From positions 1 to 64,000 of the forward strand of contig NZ_AUKI01000020.1 of the NCBI RefSeq assembly GCF_000424665.1: 64,000 nucleotides of DNA. Reading direction: 5' to 3'. Origin of the DNA: Salinimicrobium terrae DSM 17865 (GTDB lineage Bacteria; Bacteroidota; Bacteroidia; Flavobacteriales; Flavobacteriaceae). A program made the position numbers and the translations under genes. The notes below the pieces were generated by a model. The model was not told where the DNA came from. It saw nothing but the letters and a program-made list of their open reading frames with translations, and did not search any database. Shown in pieces: positions 25,907 through 34,372 of the stretch. Each line of letters begins with the position of its first letter. Position 1 is the first letter of the stretch.

Positions 25907-26722
25907 TTATAAAGATTTAATACAAAGAATATTTCTTAATTCTTCTACCTCCATTGGTGGAGACTTCTTGTGCACCATTGCATGACAATTTGGGCACAAA
26001 GGAATAAGGTCTTTTATTGGATTCACCTGATAGTTGTTCCCAAGTTGGCTGACCGGAATTATATGATGGACATGAATATATCCTTCACCTATCTCACCGT
26101 ATTTTTCTTTGAAATTAAAGCCGCAAACCTGGCAGTCTGACCCGAAATGTTGCAAACAAATAGAACGGTTTATCTTACTTCGTTCATATTTATTTACCAG
26201 AACCTTGTGAACAGCTCCTTCAGGAAGACCAATTTCTTCTTTTTCTTCTTGTTCTTCATAAACTTCAAAAAAAACAAAAAAGCATTGAAGTATTTGAATA
26301 GTTTGTTCAGATATGTAATCTTCCTCAGATCTATGCCGAGTATCTATTGGGGAATGTTCGATTTTGAGTTTAACTGAAGACCAGGTTTTATTAATATCAT
26401 AATCCACAGAACCATTGATACTCAAATGAAACGTTTTTTTTGAATTATTCTTAACCATATCGTTATAACACTCAAAGAATATATCCCGGTCTTTTTTCTT
26501 CTTGCCAATAAAATCAAATAAATGCCCTGCAAAATCCTCAAAGACTAATTCAGAAGTTAAAGTCTTCCATCTCAGTCTTGACTCAACAGAAATTCCTCTA
26601 TTTTTTTGGAAACCATGAGGTCTTACTGTTATAATATTTTCAGCAGATGTTATAGCTCCTTTAATTGAAACAGCAATCCCTAAGGTTTCTTCGATTTTTT
26701 TTGCAATTAAATCCTGGTTCAA
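25907..26722 (-). CDS. HNH endonuclease, last gene of the restriction operon
   Basis: 271 aa. The C-terminal zinc-bound HNH domain is complete: CQVCGF, then HVHHIIPVSQLG (catalytic His), NPIKDLIPLCPNCHAMVH. The first 170 residues form an unrecognised domain that may give DNA or protein contacts. It follows the MORC-like ATPase by 11 bp on the same strand. It probably provides the cutting activity of the operon. Confidence 0.85.
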   Translation of the reverse strand: MNQDLIAKKIEETLGIAVSIKGAITSAENIITVRPHGFQKNRGISVESRLRWKTLTSELVFEDFAGHLFDFIGKKKKDRDIFFECYNDMVKNNSKKTFHLSINGSVDYDINKTWSSVKLKIEHSPIDTRHRSEEDYISEQTIQILQCFFVFFEVYEEQEEKEEIGLPEGAVHKVLVNKYERSKINRSICLQHFGSDCQVCGFNFKEKYGEIGEGYIHVHHIIPVSQLGNNYQVNPIKDLIPLCPNCHAMVHKKSPPMEVEELRNILCIKSL

Positions 26723-26733
26723 AATATAGAATT

Positions 26734-28347
26734 TTAGTCTTCATTAATTTCCGGATCAGGCAAATCCTCTACTAAGTTTCTAAGAATCTTAGAAACTTCA
26801 TACCTCAAGGTATCGAGTTGTTTCTGAATATCAGGATTTATGACTGATCTTTCTGCTTCACAAAGTGCCCAGAGTAAAGAATCCATTCCTTGAACCGTTA
26901 CACCCGACTTCAGGTTAGGCACATAAACTTTCATATAGTAAGGATGTCCCGTATTTATCTGTACTCCGTGGTGCGTGCTTTCATCCGTATGAACCTGACA
27001 CGGCTTCCAAAGCAAACCGTCATCTATAGAGTCCACAGGTTGAACCACCAGTTGGCCTTCTTTAGAGGGTTTGTTCACAGGCATTTTTATAACAAAAGTT
27101 CCTTGACGATTGGTCACCTTGACTTCATCTTTATCAGGATCCTCAACTTCCGAATAACTGGACCGAGATGCTGCTTCCTTAGCTGCAATTCCTCGATTTG
27201 ATTCGTCATGCCCATTTTTACTTCGGGCAGTAACAATTGTTTTAATTCCTTTTCGGTAGCGTTCATTGGCAGCCCTCCTTTCAGGAGTTAAAAATTTTTC
27301 AAAAAAATCGTATAAAGCTGAATTTAATGATATTCTTGATTTTTTAATATCTACATTGAAAGCTTCATCCATTTCATGATTAAAAGAAAACTCCACTCTC
27401 AAAAGGTTCATGTGTGGTTCTCTGGAATATATATTTAACCAATCCGGACCACATATTAATCTATTTTCCCGATAGACATAAATGCCTTGGTTATTAGTTT
27501 TTATATTTGCCTTTTTGACTTCTTCATCAGTTTCAAATTCTTGAGTTCTTGGGATGATGCAGGATCGGACCATGAAACTAACATCCTCTCCTCCCATTTC
27601 TACTGGTACTTCTTTTTCATTTACCCTGGTCTCAGGATGCCAAAGACAAAATGGGTCCCAAGGTTCAACATTTCTGCCATTTACTTCAATTTGAATAAAG
27701 GGTGCTCTTCCGTCATTTTCATCTAAAAATCTTTGAAAAACCATTGACAAATGGCTGATCAATCCCTCCTCAAGCTTTTTAAGAGCATTCTGAGCATGAA
27801 CACCTAGAGGATCAACATAATTTTTAATTAATCTATCCACCTTTTCCCACATAATTATTGTGCCGGAATTGTCTTCTGAAATATCAGCGATCATTCCTTC
27901 CTGTTCAGGTGTCCCTTTAGCTCTCTCAACCCGCCAATTATCCTGAATCTTCTCAAGATCCCAAGTTACCCTTTCCAAAGATGTTTCACTTCTTTTGGAA
28001 ATTATTGAAAGACGTTTACAAAAAGCAGTAGATCCAGTTTTTAATCCCAATCCGAACTTGCTCAAACTTTTTGGATTAGTCTGGCGATCTGACCCATATT
28101 TTACTGCATTTTTTAACTCCGCCATATTCATCCCCGTTCCATTATCGACGATAAAAACCAGCACCTCTCCTATGGGATCCTGTTCAATATCTATTTTCAC
28201 CTTTGTGGCATCAGCCATGATTGAATTGTCCACAATGTCAGCTATGGCAGTATCAAAGCTATAACCAGTATCCCTAAGCCCTTCAATCATTCTTTTAGGG
28301 TCGGGCGGGATAATCAAATGGTCGAAGTCATTTTGTTGTTTGTGCAT
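26734..28347 (-). CDS. MORC-like GHKL ATPase of a restriction system
   Basis: 537 aa. The N-terminal Bergerat-fold ATPase has an N-box AIADIVDNSIMADAT (Asn41), G1 VDNGTGM (about 67-73) and G2 KFGLGLKTGS (about 97-104). The order and the following SxFCKRLSIISK segment match the prokaryotic MORC/MutL-like GHKL ATPases found in restriction-modification operons. The middle region resembles an S5-type transducer; the C-terminal 100 residues are unassigned. It starts 1 bp after the EcoRII-N-like gene. By analogy with MORC proteins it would clamp DNA and couple recognition to the helicase and nuclease. Confidence 0.82.
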   Translation of the reverse strand: MHKQQNDFDHLIIPPDPKRMIEGLRDTGYSFDTAIADIVDNSIMADATKVKIDIEQDPIGEVLVFIVDNGTGMNMAELKNAVKYGSDRQTNPKSLSKFGLGLKTGSTAFCKRLSIISKRSETSLERVTWDLEKIQDNWRVERAKGTPEQEGMIADISEDNSGTIIMWEKVDRLIKNYVDPLGVHAQNALKKLEEGLISHLSMVFQRFLDENDGRAPFIQIEVNGRNVEPWDPFCLWHPETRVNEKEVPVEMGGEDVSFMVRSCIIPRTQEFETDEEVKKANIKTNNQGIYVYRENRLICGPDWLNIYSREPHMNLLRVEFSFNHEMDEAFNVDIKKSRISLNSALYDFFEKFLTPERRAANERYRKGIKTIVTARSKNGHDESNRGIAAKEAASRSSYSEVEDPDKDEVKVTNRQGTFVIKMPVNKPSKEGQLVVQPVDSIDDGLLWKPCQVHTDESTHHGVQINTGHPYYMKVYVPNLKSGVTVQGMDSLLWALCEAERSVINPDIQKQLDTLRYEVSKILRNLVEDLPDPEINED

Positions 28348-28348
28348 A

Positions 28349-28750
28349 TTATTTCATTTTTACGGTGATCCAGCTGTTAGTTAATTTGAGCTTACCATTT
28401 GTTTCAGGTATGTTATTTCTCTCGTAACCTATTTTATAAACTCTTTCATGTTTATTAAAATTTACTTTGTCACCTGCCTTTAGGTGATAAAACTTGAAAA
28501 ATTTGGTCATTCCAGTTAGTCTGTATTCATTCCGGGTGCCTCCAAAAAATTTATTGTTGTAGTAAATAAAATTAAATTCCCATTGCTTATAAGCATCATC
28601 TATAAATGTCAGTTGGATCCTGGGATTTTTTTCCTCCTTGGGTAGCGTCGGAAAGAAATTGAGAATTTCCATTTTTTTTGGAACCAGAATTCCACCTTGA
28701 TGCCCACCCGTCTCTCCAGTGTCGTTGGAGCTAAGTTGTTTAATAATCAT
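28349..28750 (-). CDS. EcoRII-N-like DNA-recognition protein
   Basis: 133 aa. The run from KQLSSNDTGETGGHQGGILVPKK through FFPTLP to WEFNFIYYNNKFFGGTRNEYRLTGMTKFFKFY matches my recollection of the EcoRII N-terminal effector-binding domain (a B3-like DNA-binding pseudobarrel). In EcoRII that domain reads CCWGG-type sites and controls the nuclease; here it is a separate small protein with no nuclease domain. The start overlaps the SNF2 gene by 4 bp. It is the likely specificity module. The family call is from memory of the motif, not from a search. Confidence 0.7.
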   Translation of the reverse strand: MIIKQLSSNDTGETGGHQGGILVPKKMEILNFFPTLPKEEKNPRIQLTFIDDAYKQWEFNFIYYNNKFFGGTRNEYRLTGMTKFFKFYHLKAGDKVNFNKHERVYKIGYERNNIPETNGKLKLTNSWITVKMK

Positions 28751-30651
28751 AACTTTTTATTTGGTGTCATTTGTAGTGCTTCATAAATTTCTGCTAGATC
28801 TTCTTGATCTCCAACCACACCCGTGATAGCAGCTGAGGCAAGCGCTCTCTTTTTTTCTATTTTGGAGTTCACAAAATCTTCTACAGTGTCAGCATAAAAT
28901 AGTCTACGAATAAAAACAGGTAATTTCTGACCTCGTCTGTGAGCCCTAGCAGAAGCCTGATCTTCCAACGCCGGATTCCATTCGGGATTATAGTGAATTA
29001 CATGATTTGCAGCAGTAATATTTAAGCCTGTCCCAGCGGCCTTAGGATTTAATACCAAGAAGGCAGAACCATCTATTGCAGAAAACTCGTCTATCTTTAA
29101 TTGCCTTTCCAGTGATTGAGTTCTGCCATCAATGGCCTGCACGAAACATCTAAAAGTATCTTGTATCATGTGAACAATTAAATCACTCATTTTAGTGAAG
29201 GAAGTAAAAATGAGAGCCTTTTCTTTGCGCATATATATGTCTAGCAGAATTTCTTTTAGCCTAATTATCTTTTCGTTAGCACCTGAATAGTCAATTCCGT
29301 CTTTCAAGGCCACAGCAGGATCGCAGCAAAGCATGCGTAGCATTTGGATTTGCACCAGAGAAGCACTTGCACCATAGGAAGCAATAATTTCCGCTCTCTT
29401 CTCCTCATATAAATCCTGCATTTTTGGAGACATAGTTATTGCTTCTGCAAAATCTAATCTTTCTGGCAAATCATCAGCAACATCCTTCACCATTCTTCTT
29501 AAGATCAGAGGTGAAATAATGGGTTCCAATTTTTTCGCCCCTTCAACTGTATCAGGAAAATTTTCGTTGAACCAAGTATTTGAACCCAAGAAATCTGGCG
29601 CAATAAAATCTGCTAAAGACCATACATCCGACAGTCTGTTCTCCAAAGGAGTTCCGCTTATAGCAATACGACATTTTCCCTCTAGAACTTTGACAGCCTT
29701 TGTTCTTTGAGCTTCAATATTTTTTATAGCTTGGGCTTCATCACATACGATCAGCGACCAATAGATCCTCTGCAGCAAATAAACATCCCGAATCAAAATA
29801 TCATAAGATGTTATAATAACTTGATGTTCCTCTAACACCTCCCGGAAACCTGTTCTCTCATGTCCTGAATGAATCATCGTTGTTAAACTGGGTGCAAACT
29901 TTTTCAGTTCTCTCCTCCAGTTTTCCATCAGACTAGAAGGGCATATTACTATGGCCTGAAAATCAGCCTTATTGGATTCATTTAATATTAATCCAATTAC
30001 CTGCATGGTTTTTCCCAAGCCCATTTCATCGCCTAGAATACATCCAAAGTTCTCCTTGTAAATCTCACTTAACCAATAGAAGCCTGTCGTCTGGTAACTA
30101 TAAAATTTGGCTTTAAATCCAGTTATCTCCGGGTGCGGCAGCTCCTTATCCTTGGTTTGATCTACCTCTTCTAAATTATCTTCAAATATTATAATGTCCT
30201 CGAGGTCCTCCGCAATCCGAAGCTTCAAATAATCTCGTATAGTAAGTTTTCCAGTCCTTAAATTGTACTTTTCAAAAACTGATTGTATGAATGCCAAGGA
30301 TGAAGAAATGGGATACCAATCATTATTTATGATTATGTGATTTCTATTCAAATCTAAAACTTCGGTGACATCTGCAATTTCCAACTTATGATGACTTAAA
30401 ACAAGCCTGAGATTAGCTTCTGGAAGCCTACTTTTTATAGCTGTTATAATTTTGATTGAAGCATCTACATTGTATTTTTTAAAATTAATATGCGGGAAAG
30501 ATTGTTGAGGGTTCACAGAAGGTGATTTTACTAAAGAAAGATAGATCTCAGAGGCGGTCACTTCAATGGACTCCCCCCCAAGTACTCCTTTAAGTTGACC
30601 AGAGCCTAAAACCCAATCCTCATATTCCTTATTTCTCTCCTGCACGATCAC
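28747..30651 (-). CDS. SNF2-family DNA translocase of the restriction operon
   Basis: 634 aa superfamily-2 SNF2 ATPase. Motif I DEMGLGKT (208-215), motif II DEAQ (304-307), motif III SGTPLEN (about 332), and the C-terminal RecA lobe with LNPKAAGTGLNITAANHVIHYNPEWNPALEDQASARAHRRGQ (motifs V and VI). The N-terminal 180 residues are unassigned. The start lies 23 bp inside the methyltransferase gene, so the two are translationally coupled. The SNF2 motor probably moves on DNA to bring recognition and cleavage together. Confidence 0.92.
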   Translation of the reverse strand: MIVQERNKEYEDWVLGSGQLKGVLGGESIEVTASEIYLSLVKSPSVNPQQSFPHINFKKYNVDASIKIITAIKSRLPEANLRLVLSHHKLEIADVTEVLDLNRNHIIINNDWYPISSSLAFIQSVFEKYNLRTGKLTIRDYLKLRIAEDLEDIIIFEDNLEEVDQTKDKELPHPEITGFKAKFYSYQTTGFYWLSEIYKENFGCILGDEMGLGKTMQVIGLILNESNKADFQAIVICPSSLMENWRRELKKFAPSLTTMIHSGHERTGFREVLEEHQVIITSYDILIRDVYLLQRIYWSLIVCDEAQAIKNIEAQRTKAVKVLEGKCRIAISGTPLENRLSDVWSLADFIAPDFLGSNTWFNENFPDTVEGAKKLEPIISPLILRRMVKDVADDLPERLDFAEAITMSPKMQDLYEEKRAEIIASYGASASLVQIQMLRMLCCDPAVALKDGIDYSGANEKIIRLKEILLDIYMRKEKALIFTSFTKMSDLIVHMIQDTFRCFVQAIDGRTQSLERQLKIDEFSAIDGSAFLVLNPKAAGTGLNITAANHVIHYNPEWNPALEDQASARAHRRGQKLPVFIRRLFYADTVEDFVNSKIEKKRALASAAITGVVGDQEDLAEIYEALQMTPNKKL

Positions 30652-31666
30652 TTTTCCTTAAATTATCGGTAATAATTTTGGCAAACATCTTTATAACCGG
30701 CACTGAAACTGAATTACCAAATTGTTTGTAGAATTGAACATCAGATACTGGTTGCTGATATTCACCATTTAAAAATTTTTCGCATTTTTTTGGAAACCCC
30801 TGCAATCGACATGCTTCCAGAGGAAGTATCTTTCTCGGAATTTCAGAATGTTCTTGCTCAATTAATATTTCCCCCCCGTCCTTATAATACCTTGCAGACA
30901 TTGTTCTGGTTGTTTTAGTATCAAAAGGTGGAGATACTAAGCCAAACCCAAAACCGTTTCCTTTTGCCTGGTGATTTCTCTTATGTCTTTGTAAGGCATT
31001 CCACGTTCCTGGAGTTAATGTATACTTATTACCAAACATTTGAAGAACGTCTTCCTCCTTTAGTAAAATAGACGATAAATTTTTTAATCGCTTTTTGGGC
31101 AGCTGAATTTCTAAACTACTGAGGGTTGATTTCAGCAGAAGATCCTTCCTAAAGCCCACAATGAAAATTCTCTCCCGGTGCTGAGGCAACCAATGAGCGG
31201 AATCAACTATGAAGCTTTTAAAATCATAACCTACAGTATCTAATTGTTCTTCTATAATTTTAAAGGTCTTCTTATTGTCGTGACTTTTTAAATTCTTCAC
31301 ATTCTCCAAAAGAAACGCCTTTGGTTTTTTTGCTTTGAGTATTTCTTTTACACGAAAAAATTCTGTGCCTTGAGTAGGGTCATCAAAACCATGGGCACGT
31401 CCTAATGAATTCTTTTTTGACACACCTGCTAAGGAAAATGGCTGACATGGAAAACCCGCAGTTAAAATATCATGTTCTGGAATATCCTCTTCAATGTCAA
31501 CGAGTGAAATATCTCCTACGGGAACATCACCATGAAAAGCTTCATAAGTAATTTTAGCAAATTTATTCCATTCCGAAGAAAACAAACATTTCGCACCAAC
31601 TGATTCGAATCCAAACCTAATCCCTCCTATACCGGCATATAAATCAATGAAGGTTAATTTATTCAT
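30629..31666 (-). CDS. dcm: DNA (cytosine-5-)-methyltransferase
   Basis: 345 aa C5 methyltransferase. Motif I FIDLYAGIGG (residues 7-15), motif IV GFPCQPFS with catalytic Cys74, motif VI FLLENVKNL (about 119-126), motif VIII QHRERIFIVG, a variable target region (about 195-280) and motif X QFGNSVSVPVI. It would protect host DNA. The specificity is unknown, but Vsr next door fits a Dcm-like target. The start overlaps the vsr stop by 4 bp. Confidence 0.95.
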   Translation of the reverse strand: MNKLTFIDLYAGIGGIRFGFESVGAKCLFSSEWNKFAKITYEAFHGDVPVGDISLVDIEEDIPEHDILTAGFPCQPFSLAGVSKKNSLGRAHGFDDPTQGTEFFRVKEILKAKKPKAFLLENVKNLKSHDNKKTFKIIEEQLDTVGYDFKSFIVDSAHWLPQHRERIFIVGFRKDLLLKSTLSSLEIQLPKKRLKNLSSILLKEEDVLQMFGNKYTLTPGTWNALQRHKRNHQAKGNGFGFGLVSPPFDTKTTRTMSARYYKDGGEILIEQEHSEIPRKILPLEACRLQGFPKKCEKFLNGEYQQPVSDVQFYKQFGNSVSVPVIKMFAKIITDNLRKSDRAGEK

Positions 31667-32076
31667 TCTAATTTTTTAATAATTTCTGCATAAGCAGAGT
31701 TCATGTTCTTTTTTAATTGACATTCCCAAACAGTAATTACCTGCCATCCTAAGTTTTCTAAATCTTTTATGTTTTTCCTATCTCTTTCTACAGTTCCGGC
31801 AATCTTTTGTTTCCACCACTCAGTTCGAGTCTTAGGTAACTTGAAATACCTGCAGTTCTCATGACCATGCCAGAAACAGCCATTGATCATAATTATGGTC
31901 TTATATTTTGGTAAAATAATATCAGGTTTTCCCGGCAGCTTCTGATCGTGGAGTCGAAATCTATATCCTTCTGCATGAAGGTATTGTCTCACTAGCAATT
32001 CAGGCTTAGTGTCTTTACCTTTAATTTTACTCATGTTAAAACTCCGAGTCTTTTTGTCGTGCACGTCCGCCATCAA
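31663..32076 (-). CDS. vsr: Very short patch repair endonuclease
   Basis: 137 aa Vsr. Conserved segments: RSFNMSKIKGKDTKPELLVRQYLHAEGYRFRL, LPGKPDIILPKYKTIIMINGCFWHGH (active-site Asp in PDI, zinc-site residues), PKTRTEWWKQKI, and the end GWQVITVWECQL. Vsr nicks at T:G mismatches that arise when 5-methylcytosine deaminates, and it is usually linked to a C5 methyltransferase, as here. It overlaps the methyltransferase by 4 bp and is probably the first gene of the coupled block. Confidence 0.95.
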   Translation of the reverse strand: MMADVHDKKTRSFNMSKIKGKDTKPELLVRQYLHAEGYRFRLHDQKLPGKPDIILPKYKTIIMINGCFWHGHENCRYFKLPKTRTEWWKQKIAGTVERDRKNIKDLENLGWQVITVWECQLKKNMNSAYAEIIKKLE

Positions 32077-32123
32077 ATCCTTTAAACCTTTAAAATTAAA
32101 ATAATGGAGAATTTCATATGGTT

Positions 32124-32777
32124 CTAATCAACGTACCTTACCGGATTCAAATTAAATTTTACATTTCTATTACCTGAATCAACAACAATAGGGTTTTTTA
32201 TAAAGATTCTGTACCTAACTTGATCTCCATACTCAATCGGCTCGATTCGATCAATTTCTGCATTTAAATAATTACCTCTAGGAAATAATCCTGTTTCATT
32301 CATTGAGGCCACCTGCACGTAATTGTGCTTTACACTACTCGGTGTTAGTACCCAATCACCGGTATAACCCTGATTAATAATTTTATTGAAGTCATCTCTT
32401 GAAGCTACTTGAACTCCTTTAAAATCCTGATCCAAATCCGATACATCAATGGTAATATTTATATCTGAGTAATTTTTATAAAAGCTGACAATCTCTTGAA
32501 AATATTGCTTCTCTACTTCGTAGAATTTCAGCCTGGACTTTATATACTCTTCATTAAACCCATCTGAAAAAATTTTTGTAGAAATATTCGAAAGCTGATT
32601 CTTATTTAAGTTTTTTATCCCATTCTCATATTTAGTTTTTATGAGATTTACCATATTGTCTTTTTCTTCGGGATCCAGATTAAAGCGATCTAACATTCCA
32701 CTTAAGGACTGCCCCTTGTTATTTAACTTTTCATCATGTAGTTGTTGAAGGACTATAGCGATTTGTTTATCATTCAT
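32124..32777 (-). CDS. Uncharacterised protein upstream of vsr
   Basis: 217 aa, 47 bp upstream of vsr on the same strand, so possibly the first gene of the operon. No family recognised. The N-terminal half is helical and Lys/Asn-rich (LHDEKLNNKGQSLSGMLDRFNLDPEEKDNMVNLIK). The C-terminal half looks beta-rich (YVQVASMNETGLFPRGNYLNAEIDRIEPIEYGDQVRYRIFIKNPIVVDSGNRNVKFNLNP). No signal, TM or nuclease motif seen. Confidence 0.65.
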   Translation of the reverse strand: MNDKQIAIVLQQLHDEKLNNKGQSLSGMLDRFNLDPEEKDNMVNLIKTKYENGIKNLNKNQLSNISTKIFSDGFNEEYIKSRLKFYEVEKQYFQEIVSFYKNYSDINITIDVSDLDQDFKGVQVASRDDFNKIINQGYTGDWVLTPSSVKHNYVQVASMNETGLFPRGNYLNAEIDRIEPIEYGDQVRYRIFIKNPIVVDSGNRNVKFNLNPVRYVD

Positions 32778-33189
32778 AACATTCTAATTTTCCGAGTAGA
32801 AATTTTTGATGATCAAAGTTTAAGTGCAAAGTTTTGAGATAGTTTTTATTATCTCCTTTCGAACATCAATTGTTTCAATTTGGCTCTTTAATCTTATACT
32901 TTTCAAGAGAGTTTCTATGAATACTCCAATCTATCAAGACTCTAAAATTAAAAATCGATTAGCTAAATTAAGTGTAGGGAAAATCTTTCAGCCAGCAGTA
33001 AATATAAAAAATCTTAGAGTTTTGTTAAATAGCAAAATACTTTTTATTGAATTATTTTTAATCAAATGATCTTCAGCAATACCCTTTAATTCCCGAAAAG
33101 GTGGGAAAGATTTGAGATGGTAAGTTCTGGAATCATGTAAATTAAAATTTACTCGGTTTTGAGGTTAAGGAATGGAGAGACTAAAAAAA
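32778..33189. other. AT-rich gap without a gene
   Basis: About 410 bp at the head of the restriction operon. The only frame of any length (32824-33069, plus strand) starts with hydrophobic low-complexity sequence and resembles nothing I know. The promoter of the leftward operon should be here, but no clear TTTG/TAnnTTTG pair stands out. Confidence 0.5.
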
Positions 33190-33555
33190 TAAATCATTAG
33201 AGTACCAATTGCCTGCAATTTTGGCTAAACTGGAACAATTAGCTCAAAAAGAAAAAAACATTTTGAACGTGAACCTTACTGAAAAAAGGAGAAAGAGAAG
33301 GCAATAGAAGAAGAAAGACAGGAAAGAATCACCGCTGAATTGAAGGTCTTTAAAAATTTGTTTGATACAGCTATGAGATGACATAAATCGCAGTATTTAA
33401 GGAATTATATTATTGAGTTTGAAAGATATGCGATACAATCTAATACCATGGATGATCAAAAGAGAAGGTGGTTTATCTGGGCTGACGAAAAAGCGGATTG
33501 GTATGTTCCTTTTATTGAAAAAGAAGTAAAACTTTTGAAAGATATTGACCGGTAG
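33190..33555 (+). pseudogene. Decayed coiled-coil protein gene (3' fragment)
   Basis: Conceptual translation joins LPAILAKLEQLAQKEKNI (one frame) to KEKEKAIEEERQERITAELKVFKNLFDTAMR, an in-frame TGA, then HKSQYLRNYIIEFERYAIQSNT, MDDQKRRWFIWADEKADWY and a PFIEKEVKLLKDIDR end with TAG. The tail pattern (E-x-x-A-x-x-x-N ... WxxWAxxKADWYxPFIEKED) is one I associate with the C-terminus of a common bacterial coiled-coil protein of unknown role. At least one frameshift and two stops make it non-functional. Confidence 0.65.
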
Positions 33556-33641
33556 ACTTTGGAAAAGAAAAAGAAATGGTGATTTCCATTCGTGTTTAAA
33601 GGTCTATTCATTAATTTTCAATTTTATTCCTAAGACAATCT

Positions 33642-34058
33642 TTATTCGAATTTAAGTTTTATTAACTTAAACTTCTGTTCTTCAATTGTAGCATAATCTG
33701 ACACCTCAAAACCTTTTTTGAGAAAATAATTTTCTGCTTGTATATTTTCACTCTTGATGGTTCCTGAAATCCATTTTATTTTATTTGTCTTTGCCGTACT
33801 TATCAAATAATCAATAAATTTATCTCCGAATCCTTGTCCTCGAAAATCCTTTAGAATAAATCTTTTTATATCATTATAATATTTTTTTTCCGCACTAATA
33901 CTCATTATACCTATTGTATGTCCGATATCATTTTTCATGACAAAAAATGAATCTGTTTTAAAGAAAAAGTTTAAGCTGTTTTTTTCGGCTGAATTATTTT
34001 TTTCATACCATTCCTTAAGCTCCATTCTTTCATCCTCAATAACCTCCTTAATTACCAT
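33642..34058 (-). CDS. GNAT family N-acetyltransferase
   Basis: 138 aa. Acetyl-CoA-binding motif A is visible as RFILKDFRGQGFGDKFIDYLISTAK (R/Q-x-x-G-x-G), followed by NIQAENYFLKKGFEVSD, the usual motif B with AxxFYxKxGF-like spacing. The substrate is unknown. It stands between the restriction operon and the Avs-like genes, on the same strand. It might be an antitoxin-linked or a housekeeping-type acetyltransferase; no partner is obvious. Confidence 0.82.
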   Translation of the reverse strand: MVIKEVIEDERMELKEWYEKNNSAEKNSLNFFFKTDSFFVMKNDIGHTIGIMSISAEKKYYNDIKRFILKDFRGQGFGDKFIDYLISTAKTNKIKWISGTIKSENIQAENYFLKKGFEVSDYATIEEQKFKLIKLKFE

Positions 34059-34135
34059 AGATTTTTTAAGCAGTTTCTATTTCTTTATTTCAGTTTCTTT
34101 ATCTTTTTATCAATCTCCGCTATTTCACCCATAAT

Positions 34136-34273
34136 TTAATAGATCGTTGATCTTATAGTCGCTGGATCAAATGGGTGTTGAACAGTTGCCGAAGTGTGAG
34201 CTATCCCCCCATATTTTTTAAGCTTAGTAACAAAATTTTTATCCTTACTACTATGTGATATAAATACTTCCAT
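34136..34273 (-). pseudogene. TIR-domain gene fragment
   Basis: A 45-codon frame begins MEVFISHSSKDKNFVTKLKKYGG. VFISHSSKDKxFV is the canonical first strand and BB-like entry of a TIR (or TIR-like) domain. After about residue 22 it leaves the family (IAHTSATVQHPFDPATIRSTIY) and stops. It looks like the 5' end of a TIR effector gene fused to unrelated DNA by deletion. It lies 100 bp beyond the end of the 244-aa Avs3b-like gene. Confidence 0.6.
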
Positions 34274-34372
34274 TCTTATGAATAGGAAAATAAGATCCTC
34301 CCGCTAATAAACTATTAGGAAGAAGAATTTTTTTTTAAAAAATTTTCGTCTTATTCAGGAGGTTCTCAATAG

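Noticed and set aside
25907-32076. DISARM system
   Set aside because: It has a C5 methyltransferase and a helicase, but no DrmB, DrmC or PLD protein; a GHKL ATPase and HNH replace them.
32824-33069. 81-codon plus-strand frame
   Set aside because: AT-rich gap, hydrophobic random-looking translation, against the direction of the cluster.
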